DNA of 64,000 nt from Amedibacterium intestinale (GCF_010537335.1 NZ_AP019711.1:434001-498000), one strand, 5' to 3'; shown: positions 38,842 to 49,070, numbered from the stretch's first letter. Translations and numbers: made by a program. Notes: generated by a model from the sequence alone, not told the origin.

Positions 38842-41466
38842 ATGAAACAATTAACTGGTAATGAAATTCGACAGATGTTCTTAGATTATTTTAAAAAGAA
38901 CGGACATATGATTGAACCAGGCGCAAGCCTTGTTCCACATAACGATCCTACTTTGTTATGGATCAATGCAGGGGTAGCTGCTTTAAAAAAATATTTTGAT
39001 GGTTCTGTAAAACCAGATAGTCCACGCATTGCGAATGCGCAAAAATCAATACGTACAAATGATATTGAAAATGTAGGAAAAACGGCACGTCATCATACAT
39101 TCTTTGAAATGCTTGGAAATTTCTCTATTGGGGATTATTTTAAACCTGAAGCAATTCATTTTGCATGGGAATTTTTAACAAGTCCAGAGTATATTGGATT
39201 TGAAAAAGATAGACTGTATATTACGGTTTATAAAGATGATCAGGAAGCTTATGATATTTGGACAAAAGAATGTGGTGTTGATCCATCACACTTGCTGCGT
39301 ACTGAAGGAAATTTCTGGCAGATTGGTGAAGGACCATGTGGACCAGATACAGAAATTTTTTACGATCGTGGAGAAAAATATGATCCAGAAGGGTTAGGAG
39401 AAAGAGCTTTCTTTGAAGAATTAGAAAATGATCGTTATATTGAAGTATGGAATGTTGTATTTTCACAGTTTGATGGAAAAGAAGGAGTCGATCGCAAAGA
39501 TTATAAAGAACTTCCACAGAAAAATATAGATACTGGAATGGGATTGGAACGCTTGACTTGTCTTATTCAGGATGGAGAAACAAACTTTGATACAGATTTA
39601 TTTTTGCCTTTGATTCATGCAACAGAAGCTTACACAAATTTGAAATATAGTGATCCAAAAAATAAAATGGCATATCGTGTAATTGCGGATCATATCCGTA
39701 CAGTTACATTTGCTTTAGCGGATGGTGCTTTATTCTCAAATGAGGGAAGAGGTTATGTACTTCGTCGTGTACTGCGTAGAGCTGTTCGTTTTGGTAAAAA
39801 ATTAAAAATTGAAGATTCTTTTATGTATAAACTGGTTCCTGTAGTTTATGAAATCATGAAAGATTTCTATCCTTATTTGGAAGAAAAACTGGATTATATC
39901 GCAAAACTTGTAAAAGTGGAAGAAGAACGTTTTCATACAACTTTAGCAGACGGTGAAAAACTGTTAATGGATGTGATGGAAGCTAATAAAGAATCAAAAA
40001 TGATTGATGGAAAAACAGCTTTCAAACTTTATGATACATATGGATTCCCAATGGAGCTGACAATGGAAATTGCACAGGAAAGTGGGTATACTGTTGATAA
40101 AGCTGGTTTTGATGAAGAAATGAACAAACAAAGAGAACGTGCAAGAAATGCACGTGAAGATGCAGAATCTATGAGCAGTCAATCAGCTGATTTGATGAAC
40201 TTTACAGAAGAAAGTACATTTGTTGGATATGATGAAAGAATGTGCAAAGCTCATGTTATTGGCTTGTTTAAAGATGGGCATAAAGTGGAAGAATTAAATG
40301 ATGAGGGAGACGTAATTTTTGATACGACTGTTTTCTATGCAGAAAGTGGAGGACAGGTTGGAGATTGTGGACTTATCGAAGGAGGAGTAACTGCTAAGGT
40401 AGTTAATACAATCAAAGCACCTCATAAACAACATTTACACCATGTTGTAATTGAAAACGGAAGTCTTCATATAGGAAGTCAGGTTACATTGTCCGTAGAT
40501 AATGCAAAACGTGATGTTATCACAAGAAATCACTCATGTACACATTTGCTGCAGAGTGCATTAAAAAATATCGTAGGTTCCCATATTCAGCAGGCAGGAA
40601 GCTATGTAAATCATGAATATTTACGTTTTGATTTTACACATTTTGAAAAAGTTGGTGAAGAGCAGTTAAAACAGATTGAAGAGCTTGTAAATCAGTATAT
40701 TGCAGGACACTATGCTGTTACAAAAGTAGAAATGCCAATTGAAGAAGCGAAAAAAAGTGGAGCTACTGCATTGTTTGATGAAAAATATGGAGATATCGTT
40801 CGTGTAGTAACGATGGGAGATGTATCAAAAGAGTTTTGTGGAGGCTGCCATGTAAACAACACGCAGGAAATAGGTCTTTGTAAAATCATCAGTGAAGAAA
40901 GTATAGGTTCAGGAGTTCGTCGTATTACTGCAAAAACAGGATATGAAGCATATAGAGAATTCGCTGAAGAAGAAACTATGTTAAAAAACATTGCTTCAGA
41001 TTTAAAATTAAAAGGAATTTCAAAAGTCGAAGAAAAAGTAGCTCAGGTGCTGAATGAAATGGCAACATTGAAAAAAGAACTTGCTGCTTTGCAAAATGAA
41101 ATGTTTACACTGAAAGCTAAAGAATTAAAAGAAGAAATTAAAGAATGCAATGGAAAAAACATATTAGTAAAACGTCTTGATGGTGCAGATGCAAATGCAT
41201 TGAAGGATATTGTTTCTTCTTTGAAAGCAGAAACAGAAAATATTGTAGTGTTCTTTGGCAGTGTTGTGAATGATAAAGTAGTATTTGTTGCTGGTGCAGA
41301 TAAATTGGCAATTAGTACTGGTATTAAATGTGGAGACTTGGTAAAAGAAGCTGCTGCAGTCTGTGATGGAAAAGGTGGAGGAAGACCAGACCTTGCTCAA
41401 TCAGGAGGAAAAGATATTACTCGTATTGATGAAGCATTGGAAATGATTAAAAATAAACTTTCTTAG
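38842..41466 (+). CDS. alaS: Alanine--tRNA ligase
   Basis: 874 residues. Class II catalytic domain (PHNDPTLLWINAGV and RHHTFFEMLGNFSIGDYF), editing domain with zinc motifs HSCTH and C-x3-H in FCGGCHV, and the C-terminal C-Ala domain with GGRPDLAQSGG. ATG at 38842 follows AAGGAGGAAG; two upstream in-frame ATGs lie in the T-box or before the ribosome site and are rejected. Confidence 0.97.
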   Translation: MKQLTGNEIRQMFLDYFKKNGHMIEPGASLVPHNDPTLLWINAGVAALKKYFDGSVKPDSPRIANAQKSIRTNDIENVGKTARHHTFFEMLGNFSIGDYFKPEAIHFAWEFLTSPEYIGFEKDRLYITVYKDDQEAYDIWTKECGVDPSHLLRTEGNFWQIGEGPCGPDTEIFYDRGEKYDPEGLGERAFFEELENDRYIEVWNVVFSQFDGKEGVDRKDYKELPQKNIDTGMGLERLTCLIQDGETNFDTDLFLPLIHATEAYTNLKYSDPKNKMAYRVIADHIRTVTFALADGALFSNEGRGYVLRRVLRRAVRFGKKLKIEDSFMYKLVPVVYEIMKDFYPYLEEKLDYIAKLVKVEEERFHTTLADGEKLLMDVMEANKESKMIDGKTAFKLYDTYGFPMELTMEIAQESGYTVDKAGFDEEMNKQRERARNAREDAESMSSQSADLMNFTEESTFVGYDERMCKAHVIGLFKDGHKVEELNDEGDVIFDTTVFYAESGGQVGDCGLIEGGVTAKVVNTIKAPHKQHLHHVVIENGSLHIGSQVTLSVDNAKRDVITRNHSCTHLLQSALKNIVGSHIQQAGSYVNHEYLRFDFTHFEKVGEEQLKQIEELVNQYIAGHYAVTKVEMPIEEAKKSGATALFDEKYGDIVRVVTMGDVSKEFCGGCHVNNTQEIGLCKIISEESIGSGVRRITAKTGYEAYREFAEEETMLKNIASDLKLKGISKVEEKVAQVLNEMATLKKELAALQNEMFTLKAKELKEEIKECNGKNILVKRLDGADANALKDIVSSLKAETENIVVFFGSVVNDKVVFVAGADKLAISTGIKCGDLVKEAAAVCDGKGGGRPDLAQSGGKDITRIDEALEMIKNKLS

Positions 41467-41468
41467 GG

Positions 41469-41497
41469 TTTTCATTTAACATAAAGTACGATAAAAT
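41469..41497 (+). promoter_or_regulatory. Possible promoter of the ireB-ruvX operon
   Basis: TTTTCA (41469-41474), 17-base spacer, TAAAAT (41492-41497). Confidence 0.45.
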
Positions 41498-41526
41498 ATA
41501 AGAAGATAAACGAAGGAGGTAATACG

Positions 41527-41787
41527 ATGAAAGATGTTACAGAGACTATGGCATTTAAATCCGAAGATTTAAAACGTGATAATATCAAACATGTATTACA
41601 AGAAGTAAAAAGAGCACTTGACGAAAGAGGATATAATTCTGTAAATCAATTGGCAGGTTATTTGATTAGTAATGATCCTGCATATATATCTTCTCATAAT
41701 AATGCTCGTACGATTATTCAAACGGTTGAACGTTATGAGATTATTGAAGAACTTGTTCGAAGTTATTTGGAAGAAGAGGGCGAATGA
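41527..41787 (+). CDS. ireB: IreB/ReoM-family regulatory phosphoprotein (UPF0297)
   Basis: 86 residues, normal family length. In enterococci and Listeria this small protein is phosphorylated by the PASTA kinase IreK/PrkA and tunes cell-wall synthesis through MurA turnover. The N-terminal stretch has Thr residues (DVTETMAF) where phosphorylation occurs, followed by the domain containing GYNSVNQLAGYLISNDPAYI. It overlaps ruvX by four bases, the normal ireB-ruvX-yrzB order in Firmicutes. Confidence 0.93.
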   Translation: MKDVTETMAFKSEDLKRDNIKHVLQEVKRALDERGYNSVNQLAGYLISNDPAYISSHNNARTIIQTVERYEIIEELVRSYLEEEGE

Positions 41788-42197
41788 AAACATTAGGATT
41801 AGATTTAGGAAGTCGTACGTTGGGTGTTAGTGTAAGTGATGTTTTAGGGATGATAGCTCGTCCAGTAGAAACGATTCGATTTGCAGATGATGATTATGAT
41901 TCTGCTTTTGAACAGGTAAAAAAATACATAAAAGAATTTCAAGTAAAGACCGTTGTCTTAGGATTACCAAAACATATGAATGGAGATATAGGGGAACGTG
42001 GAGAAATTTCGATTATGTTCAAAGAAAAACTGGAAACATTAGGATTAGAAGTTGTCTTATGGGATGAGAGATTAACCACAGTAGCTGCACAGAAAATATT
42101 AATCAGTGCAGATGTATCTAGAAAAAAAAGAAAAAAGATAATAGATCAGATGGCTGCTGTACAAATTTTGCAAAGTTATCTGGATAGTAAAAATTAG
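41784..42197 (+). CDS. ruvX: RuvX/YqgF-type Holliday junction resolvase-like nuclease
   Basis: 137 residues, RNase H-like fold: LGLDLGSRTLGVSVSD at the N terminus, VVLGLPKHMNG and WDERLTT. Known roles include processing of 16S precursor rRNA and possibly recombination intermediates. Confidence 0.93.
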   Translation: MKTLGLDLGSRTLGVSVSDVLGMIARPVETIRFADDDYDSAFEQVKKYIKEFQVKTVVLGLPKHMNGDIGERGEISIMFKEKLETLGLEVVLWDERLTTVAAQKILISADVSRKKRKKIIDQMAAVQILQSYLDSKN

Positions 42198-42212
42198 GGG
42201 CTATATGCCCCT
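42196..42212 (+). other. GC hairpin between ruvX and yrzB
   Basis: AGGGGC-TATAT-GCCCCT, not followed by a T run; a possible attenuator or processing site. Confidence 0.4.
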
Positions 42213-42231
42213 TGCTTATAGGAGGTAAAAT

Positions 42232-42483
42232 ATGCTGGATTCAAATAGTCTTTATGTAACAGATGAAAATGGAAATGAGAAACGAATGGAAATTTTGTTT
42301 ACGTTTGATGATGAAAGTCGTAATAAGCGATATGTTGTTTTTGCAGATCCGGAAGTAGAGAGTGATGAGGTGTTTGCTTCTGCTTATGATGATGATGGAC
42401 ATCTGCTTCCTGTAGAGACAGAGGAAGAATGGCAGATGATTGAAGAAGTAATCGGGGCTTTCCAGGATGATGAAGAGGAATAA
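42232..42483 (+). CDS. yrzB: DUF1292 protein (YrzB-like)
   Basis: 83 acidic residues; matches the conserved third member of the ireB-ruvX-yrzB group (VTDENGNEKRMEILFTFDD and YVVFADPE). Function unknown. TAGGAGGT precedes the ATG. Its end overlaps mltG by 17 bases. Confidence 0.9.
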   Translation: MLDSNSLYVTDENGNEKRMEILFTFDDESRNKRYVVFADPEVESDEVFASAYDDDGHLLPVETEEEWQMIEEVIGAFQDDEEE

Positions 42484-43531
42484 AAAGCTATGGATCATTG
42501 CTGGTGCAATAGCGATTGTACTTGTAATTATAATAGGCGGAATTTTATACTATAATTCTCAATTAAAAGCAGTTTCTAAACAGAAAGATGAAGTTATATT
42601 CGAAATCAAGCAAGGAGAACCACAACCTGAAATTTTAAAATCTTTAGAAAAAGAAAATCTTATAAAAAATGCTGATATGGCAAAGATCTGTTTGAAATTG
42701 AATGGATTGAGTGATATGAAATATGGTATTTTTAAGCTGGATCGCTCATGGGATACAAAACAAATTTTGGAAACGCTAAATGATGCTACAAAAGCGAAGC
42801 AAAATGAAACAATGATTACTTTTAAAGAAGGCATGTGGGCAAAAGATGTTGCACTTACATTGGAAAAAGAATTAGGCGTTTCATCAAAAGAATTAATATC
42901 TTTATGGAATGATGATGCGTATCTGAATACTTTGATTCAGAAATATCCATTTTTGACAAAGGATATTTTGAATGAAAATGTTCGTGTAAAATTAGAAGGT
43001 TACTTGTTCCCTGAAACTTATGTTTTTAGTAAAAAGGCTACTACTGAACAGATTACAGAAACATTCCTTGATCATTTTTTAACAATTTATCAAAAATATG
43101 AGAAGGATATCAAAGAAAGTGGTCAAAGCATACATGATATTATAAAACTAGCAAGTATGGTTCAGTATGAGGCTAGTACGAAAAAGGATATGGAATTAGT
43201 TGCAGGTGTATTTTATAATCGTTTGAAAAAAGGTATGAAACTGGAGTCAAGTGTTACAGTTTGTTATGCTTTATATGATGATTTAACAAGTGGAGAAGAT
43301 TGTGAAATTCAATATAATATCGATTCTCCATACAATACATATAAGAATGAAGGTCTTCCTGTTGGTCCTATTTTAAACCCAGGAGAAGATGCTATTGCGG
43401 CTGTTTTACATCCTGAAAAGAGTGATTATTTGTATTTTGTTGCAGATATCTATGGTGATGGAAAAGTTTATTATGCGAAAACATATGACGAACAGTTAAA
43501 GAATCAGGAAAAATTTAATTTAAATAAGTAG
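42467..43531 (+). CDS. mltG: Endolytic murein transglycosylase MltG
   Basis: Cuts nascent glycan strands at the membrane. 354 residues: N-terminal membrane helix (about 8-28), LysM-like region, and the YceG catalytic domain with LASMVQYEAS (catalytic Glu in YEAS), NRLKKGMKLESSVTVCYAL and GLPVGPILNPG. Tight packing with ireB and ruvX fits a cell-wall operon. Confidence 0.93.
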   Translation: MMKRNKKLWIIAGAIAIVLVIIIGGILYYNSQLKAVSKQKDEVIFEIKQGEPQPEILKSLEKENLIKNADMAKICLKLNGLSDMKYGIFKLDRSWDTKQILETLNDATKAKQNETMITFKEGMWAKDVALTLEKELGVSSKELISLWNDDAYLNTLIQKYPFLTKDILNENVRVKLEGYLFPETYVFSKKATTEQITETFLDHFLTIYQKYEKDIKESGQSIHDIIKLASMVQYEASTKKDMELVAGVFYNRLKKGMKLESSVTVCYALYDDLTSGEDCEIQYNIDSPYNTYKNEGLPVGPILNPGEDAIAAVLHPEKSDYLYFVADIYGDGKVYYAKTYDEQLKNQEKFNLNK

Positions 43532-43540
43532 GTAGTGAAT

Positions 43541-44173
43541 ATGAAGAAACCATTGATTATAGGAATTGCCGGTGGAAGTGCTTCTGGTAAATCGTCTATC
43601 TCTGCACAATTAAAAGAACGTTATGAACAAAGTGGTTCGGTTGTTATCATTCGACAGGATGACTACTATAAAGATCAAAGTGAAAAAACGATGGAAGAAC
43701 GAGTGAAAACAAATTACGATCATCCATTTGCGTTTGATAATGATTTATTAGTAGAGAATTTACAAAGCTTATTAAAGGGTGAAGAAATCAAAAAACCTAT
43801 TTATGATTTTGTTAATCACACACGTTCTTCTAAAACAGAAGTAGTTAAACCAAGTGATGTTATTGTTTTAGAAGGTTTATTCATTTTAGAAGAAGAAAAA
43901 TTAAGAAGTCTTTGTGATATGAAACTATTTGTAGATACAGATGCAGATGTTCGCTTTATTAGAAGACTCATACGTGATGTTAAAGAGCGAGGCAGGACAC
44001 TTGATTCTGTTGTAGAACAATATCAGACAACCGTACGTGTAATGCACAATCTGTTTGTAGAGCCAAGTAAGCGTTATGCGGATGTTATCATACCGGAAGG
44101 CGGAAAAAATAGTGTTGCACTGGATTTACTGATAACGAAAATCAGTAGTATTATTAAAGAAAACATGGTATAA
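43541..44173 (+). CDS. udk: Uridine kinase
   Basis: Phosphorylates uridine and cytidine for pyrimidine salvage. 210 residues. P-loop GGSASGKSS (11-19), RQDDYYKDQ, HPFAFDNDLL and RRLIRDVKERGR match the family. ATG at 43541 is preferred over GTG at 43535. Confidence 0.93.
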   Translation: MKKPLIIGIAGGSASGKSSISAQLKERYEQSGSVVIIRQDDYYKDQSEKTMEERVKTNYDHPFAFDNDLLVENLQSLLKGEEIKKPIYDFVNHTRSSKTEVVKPSDVIVLEGLFILEEEKLRSLCDMKLFVDTDADVRFIRRLIRDVKERGRTLDSVVEQYQTTVRVMHNLFVEPSKRYADVIIPEGGKNSVALDLLITKISSIIKENMV

Positions 44174-44196
44174 TACCAGTCGTTAGGAGTGAAATT

Positions 44197-44676
44197 ATGG
44201 CGGATGAAAAATTTTTTGTAACCAAGGAAGGTTTAGATGAACTTTTAAAAGAACAAGATAATCTGCTTCATGTTGTTCGTGACGAAGTTATTCGTGAACT
44301 TCAGGAAGCTCGTGCACAGGGGGACCTTAGTGAAAATGCGGATTATGATGCTGCTAGAGATCGTCAGGCTCGTGTAGAAGCACGTATTCGTGAACTGGAG
44401 GCTATGATCGCCAATGCGGAAATCATTGAAGAAGACAAATCAAAATCTACTGCAAAAAGTGTAGGATTAGGTTCTACTGTTACTATTTTAGACCTTTCTA
44501 CAAATGAAGAAGAAACATATTCTATTGTAGGTTCTATTGAGGCCGATCCTTTAAATGGGAAACTTTCTAATATTACCCCACTTGCTGTATCTTTGATGGA
44601 TCATAAAGTTGGAGATACTGTAGAAATTCAGGGTGTGGAAGAGCCATATTCAGTAAAAATTATTTCTTTAAAATAA
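44197..44676 (+). CDS. greA: Transcription elongation factor GreA
   Basis: 159 residues: N-terminal coiled coil with the acidic tip (EARAQGDLSENADYDAARD), C-terminal FKBP-like domain with ITPLAVSLMDHKVGDTV. It stimulates RNA polymerase to cleave backtracked RNA. TTAGGAG precedes the ATG. Confidence 0.96.
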   Translation: MADEKFFVTKEGLDELLKEQDNLLHVVRDEVIRELQEARAQGDLSENADYDAARDRQARVEARIRELEAMIANAEIIEEDKSKSTAKSVGLGSTVTILDLSTNEEETYSIVGSIEADPLNGKLSNITPLAVSLMDHKVGDTVEIQGVEEPYSVKIISLK

Positions 44677-44728
44677 AATTTGTATTTTTGACCTGTGACT
44701 TCGTATTTCTTTATGTAGGAGGGATTTT

Positions 44729-45199
44729 ATGAAGTTTGCAGGTTTTTTTTGTGTTATAGCACTTATGGTTTTGTTTTATGCAAGAAATAATGCTATAGAC
44801 ATGACACAGTTTCAAACAGATACAAAAAAAGTAGAGATAAAGGGAGAAGTAAGATCTCCAGGAGTTTATGAAGTTGATTGGAATGCAACTGTGGCAGATG
44901 TTTTAAAAGAGGCAGGAGGAAGTTTAGAAAACGCAGATATATCTTCTATTAATTTAAGCAGAAATATAGAAAATGAAGCAGTTATTGTAGTAGATAAAAA
45001 ACAAGAAGAAAAGAAAATTTCCATAAACAGTGCCACCGTTGAAGAATTAGATGAATTGCCTGGTATAGGGCCTTCAATTGCTCAAAGAATTGTAGAATAT
45101 AGAAACCACCATTCTTTTCAAACGTTGGAAGATCTGAAAGAAGTAAAGGGTATCGGAGATAAGTTGTTTCAAAAAATAAAAGATAGGATTATGTTATGA
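44729..45199 (+). CDS. comEA: Competence protein ComEA
   Basis: DNA receptor for transformation. 156 residues: membrane anchor (3-17), SLBB domain (about 34-90, VEIKGEVRSPGVYEVDW), then the helix-hairpin-helix DNA-binding domain (INSATVEELDELPGIGPSIA). TAGGAGGG precedes the ATG. It overlaps comEC by four bases. Confidence 0.93.
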   Translation: MKFAGFFCVIALMVLFYARNNAIDMTQFQTDTKKVEIKGEVRSPGVYEVDWNATVADVLKEAGGSLENADISSINLSRNIENEAVIVVDKKQEEKKISINSATVEELDELPGIGPSIAQRIVEYRNHHSFQTLEDLKEVKGIGDKLFQKIKDRIML

Positions 45200-46908
45200 A
45201 GGGATGCTGGCTCTTCTATGCTTGTTTAAGCATTTTGCTTTTGTGGGGCGATACCCCCTTTTATCAAATTTGTATATTATTTCTTATTTTTTTGACTTTT
45301 CATAAAAAAATAAGAGGTTGCAAAAAAGGTATTGTTATTGTTTTGCTTTTATTATGTCGCTGTTATATTCCTATACCAAAAGATAAGCCTAATCCAGGTT
45401 ACTTTAAGATATTAGAAATCAAATCTAGTTATGTTGTAGCTTCAGATGGAAAGCATAAAGTTATTCTCTATGGGTTGGAGAATCCCAATTTTGATAATGT
45501 GTATCTTGTAAAAAAAGAATTTCGTGAAATTGATACGATTCATAATTTTTACGGTTTCTCCTTTGAAAACTGGTTAAAAAGAAAACATATCTTTTATGAA
45601 ACACAACTTGATAATTCAAAATTGGTAAAGCAGGGGAACTCTGTTCGACATATGATCTACGAAATGATTTCTAATCGAAGTGAAGAAGAAACAACATTTC
45701 TTAAAGCTATGTTGTTTGGTGTAAATAAAGAAGATGCTTCTTTTCTTTTGTTATCAAGTGGTATGCATATTGGTTTCTTATTGATGCTGGAAAGAAAATT
45801 CTTAAAAAGGTTTATGAAAGAAGAAACAGGACAACTATTAATATTGTTACAGCTGTTAGTTTTAGCTGCATGTTTTACATTAAGCAATTCTGTTCTTCGC
45901 TTATTGTGCTTTTATACAGCGAATTTGTTTTTATTCAAAGAAAATAGAAAAGATCAATTAGGGTTAGGTATGTTTTTTATTATGTTTCTTGCACCTTACA
46001 TGGTGTTTGAAATTTCCTTTATTCTTCCATGTATATTTCGCCTAGCTTATATGTTCAATGTGAAGAAGATGCCAAAATCATATGTAAGCATATCTGTACT
46101 GTTTCCTTTGCAACTATTCTATTATCATGAGGTAAATCCAATACAAATATTTTTATTTCGATTTTTAAGAATCGTATATGCTGTATTTTATTTTCTGGCA
46201 CTTCTTACTTTATTGCCGTTTGTGCCTTATTTTTCTATATATCAAGATATTTTAAATACATTGTCTTCTATAGAAAAAATCGGATTTACAATTTTTGGTA
46301 CCGCATCTATGTGGTGGATAGTTTTATGGTTTTATATTTTTTTACGCATTATTAGCTATAAAAAGAAAAAAGATTTGATAAGACAGGGATTTCTTTTGGC
46401 TTTCTTTTTTGCAATGCCGTATTTAAATCCCTTTGCACAAGTGTATATGCTTGATGTAGGACAAGGAGATTGCAGTGTTGTAATTCTTCCATATCGTTCA
46501 AAAGTCATTATGATAGATGTAATGGGACATTTAACAAAAAATATACCAGAAGATATTATCGTGCCTTTCCTTCATGCGAAAGGAATACGAAAGATTGATA
46601 CTTTAGTTGTAACGCATGATGATTTGGATCATAGTGGAGGTAAAAAACAATTAGAAAAATTAATATCTGTTGATAATGTCGTAAATGTAAAAGAAAAAGC
46701 CAAAATATATGAAGAGGATTGGATGAAATTTTTACTTCTTGATTATAAAGGAGAAGATGCAAATGAAAACAGTATTGTTACCTATATGCAGTTTTATGAT
46801 ACATCCATCTTATTTATGGGGGATTTAGGAATCAAAGGAGAAAAAGAATTACTAAAGCAATATCCTAAGTTACAAGCTGATATACTGAACCCTTCGATTT
46901 TAAATTGA
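45196..46908 (+). pseudogene. comEC: ComEC, DNA uptake channel, interrupted by an integrated element
   Basis: ComEC carries single-stranded DNA across the membrane in competence. N-terminal helices, a short OB-like region, the competence domain with helices, and the start of the metallo-beta-lactamase domain are present (MLDVGQGDCSVVILPY near 419; VVTHDDLDHSGG). At LQADIL the family continues with KxGHHGS; here it reads NPSILN and stops. The break is at about 46888, where an element with a serine recombinase begins. The gene is therefore 3'-truncated unless excision restores it. The N terminus is shorter than in B. subtilis ComEC. Confidence 0.9.
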
Positions 46909-46940
46909 TACGAGTTTGCACTATGGTATCAAAGCGTATC
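46905..46940. repeat. Inverted repeats next to the left attachment junction
   Basis: TTGATAC (46905-46911) and GTATCAA (46926-46932), and overlapping GATACG (46907-46912) and CGTATC (46935-46940). Placed 17 bases after the comEC break, they could be integrase arm sites of attL. Confidence 0.5.
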
Positions 46941-47035
46941 GGCAAATTAGTACAAAAAAACTTTGAGATTTTAATTTATAACTTGATTTTTCATCTTGAT
47001 AGAGCAAACATAGACAAAAATCGAGGTGAAAGAAA

Positions 47036-48442
47036 ATGTTAGAACAAATCATAAATATAATCCCAGCAAACAAAGTAGAAGAAAAAAATGAAAAGAAAGA
47101 AGTGCGTGTTGTAATCTATGTGAGAGTTTCCACGAGTAAAAAAGAGCAAGTTCGCTCATTCAATAATCAAATAGATTATTTCCGTAAAAAAATTGATAAA
47201 AGAGAAGATTGGAGACTAGTTAACATCTATGCTGATGAAGGAACGACCGGAACAAGCACGAAGAATCGTAGCCAATTTCTTCAAATGATAGAAGACGCAA
47301 AGAAAGGAGAGTTTGATTTAATCCTTACTAAATCAATTTCTAGGTTTGCAAGAAATACATTAGATACAATCAAATACACAAGGTTATTGAAATCTTTAAA
47401 TGTAGGAGTTTACTTTGAAAAAGACAATCTATGGACATTGTCAGGCGATGGAGAGTTTATTCTCACAGTAATAGCAGCTGTTGCTCAAGAAGAATCTCGT
47501 TCTATTTCAGAAAATACTAAATGGGGAATGAGAAGAAAAATGTCTAAAGGCATAGGATGTGTACCTTTCTCTAATTTTTGGGGATATGATCGTGGAGAAG
47601 ATGGAGGTTATCTAATTAATGAAAAACAAGCAGAAATTGTCAAAAGAATATACAACGATTTTTTGAATGGATACACATTAAAGGATATTACACTGCTATT
47701 GGAGAAAGATGATATTAAGACGGTTAAAGGAAAAGATAAATGGGGTACATCCACAATTTCATCTATTCTTCAGAATGAAAAATATAAAGGTGACTGTCTG
47801 TTGCAAAAGTATTATGTACTTGATCCGATTACTAAGAAATTGTTGAAAAATAATGGCGAAATCGATCAGATTTATGTGATAAATCATCATAAGGCAATAA
47901 TAGATAATGACACATGGGAAAAAGTACAGTTTAGATTAACCAAGGCTGCCAACAAAACTCATGCTAGTGCTTTACTAAAAAGGAATTTTTTTATGGGAAT
48001 GTTGTACTGTTCTATATGTGATAGAAGATGTTCAAAAATGATGTATACAAAAGTTGAACATTCAGGAACTAATTATGAAACTTGTAGTTATGTTAAAACT
48101 ACTTGTGAACAAAAGGGTACTTCGCTAAAAATAAAAGAAAAAATCCTGATTTTAATAATATATGATTCAATTTTAGAATATCACGGGATAAAGAAGGAAG
48201 AAACGAAATCTCGGAAACCAATATTCGAAAATAAATACATCCAAGTAAGAACAGAAGAGAAAATAGAGATATCTTTACTACTTATACATAGGTTGATAGA
48301 TAGGATTATTGTCTTACCCGATACAAAACTTCGGATAAATTATTATGATGGGAAGATAGATGTTGTAAATTATGCTGATTATGAATGTGACGAGAGGTTA
48401 AAACAGGCGAAAGATTTTATTTACACTCAAGATGAGATATAG
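47036..48442 (+). CDS. Large serine recombinase (site-specific integrase)
   Basis: Integrates and excises the element. 468 residues: resolvase domain with nucleophile Ser32 in YVRVST and SRFARNTLDTI; recombinase domain (NEKQAEIVKRIYNDFLNGYT and on); zinc-ribbon with CSICDRRC. The first 22 residues before VRVVIYVRVST are an extra leader. AGGTGAAAG precedes the ATG. Closest gene to the comEC junction, as is usual for the integrase of an element. Confidence 0.94.
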   Translation: MLEQIINIIPANKVEEKNEKKEVRVVIYVRVSTSKKEQVRSFNNQIDYFRKKIDKREDWRLVNIYADEGTTGTSTKNRSQFLQMIEDAKKGEFDLILTKSISRFARNTLDTIKYTRLLKSLNVGVYFEKDNLWTLSGDGEFILTVIAAVAQEESRSISENTKWGMRRKMSKGIGCVPFSNFWGYDRGEDGGYLINEKQAEIVKRIYNDFLNGYTLKDITLLLEKDDIKTVKGKDKWGTSTISSILQNEKYKGDCLLQKYYVLDPITKKLLKNNGEIDQIYVINHHKAIIDNDTWEKVQFRLTKAANKTHASALLKRNFFMGMLYCSICDRRCSKMMYTKVEHSGTNYETCSYVKTTCEQKGTSLKIKEKILILIIYDSILEYHGIKKEETKSRKPIFENKYIQVRTEEKIEISLLLIHRLIDRIIVLPDTKLRINYYDGKIDVVNYADYECDERLKQAKDFIYTQDEI

Positions 48443-48484
48443 GGAACTGGTACAGTTATTAGATGATTGAAGGGAGAATGTTTT

Positions 48485-48943
48485 ATGCTAAAGAAAAGAG
48501 ACTATAAACTATTTGATGATTCTTATTTTACGATTGTCAGAAAGGAAATAAACTTTGTTGAGTTGAAATCAAATGCCACAGGGCACTTTTGGAGCGTTTT
48601 CAGCAACCAATTTGATGAGGTTAATAGAATAACTGTTTATCATAAGAAAAGAGCACAAGAAACGAAATATCACGAATATAGCAAATGTGATTCTGTTGTT
48701 GAAGCAATAAGTCACATAAAAGAGTTTGATAAGCAATTTTTAGAACGACAAGAAAAGAAAAATACCACTTGCAAAGAGAGTAGAAACCTTAAGGTGTATG
48801 AAGGGAGTGGGTATAAATATAAATCGACACCTACCATCATTCTTAAAGGGGAATGGTTAAGAAAATATGGATTTGATATAGGAGAAGACATCAAAGTGAG
48901 ATGTGATTGTTTAGGTGAGCTAATAATACATAAAGTGATTTAA
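48485..48943 (+). CDS. Protein with a C-terminal SymE-like (AbrB-fold) domain
   Basis: 152 residues. The last 40 (TPTIILKGEWLRKYGFDIGE and VRCDCLGELIIHK) match the SymE toxin/AbrB-like pattern of P-x-I-x-L-x-G-x-WL...GF-x-G. The first 100 residues are not recognised. ATG at 48485 follows GGGAGA by seven bases. SymE proteins are SOS-linked RNA toxins in some bacteria; whether this one is toxic is unknown. Confidence 0.65.
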   Translation: MLKKRDYKLFDDSYFTIVRKEINFVELKSNATGHFWSVFSNQFDEVNRITVYHKKRAQETKYHEYSKCDSVVEAISHIKEFDKQFLERQEKKNTTCKESRNLKVYEGSGYKYKSTPTIILKGEWLRKYGFDIGEDIKVRCDCLGELIIHKVI

Positions 48944-48960
48944 TATGATTTCTTTAAATT

Positions 48961-48990
48961 TACACTCAGTATTATCGACGAGTGTATTTT
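48961..48990 (+). terminator. Intrinsic terminator after the SymE-like gene
   Basis: ACACTC...GAGTGT hairpin followed by eight Ts. Confidence 0.8.
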
Positions 48991-49070
48991 TTTTATTGAG
49001 CAACCTTGGTATAAATGATAAAATGTATGTAGTTATCTTATTTGTGAAACTTAGTAAAGGATGTAAGAGA

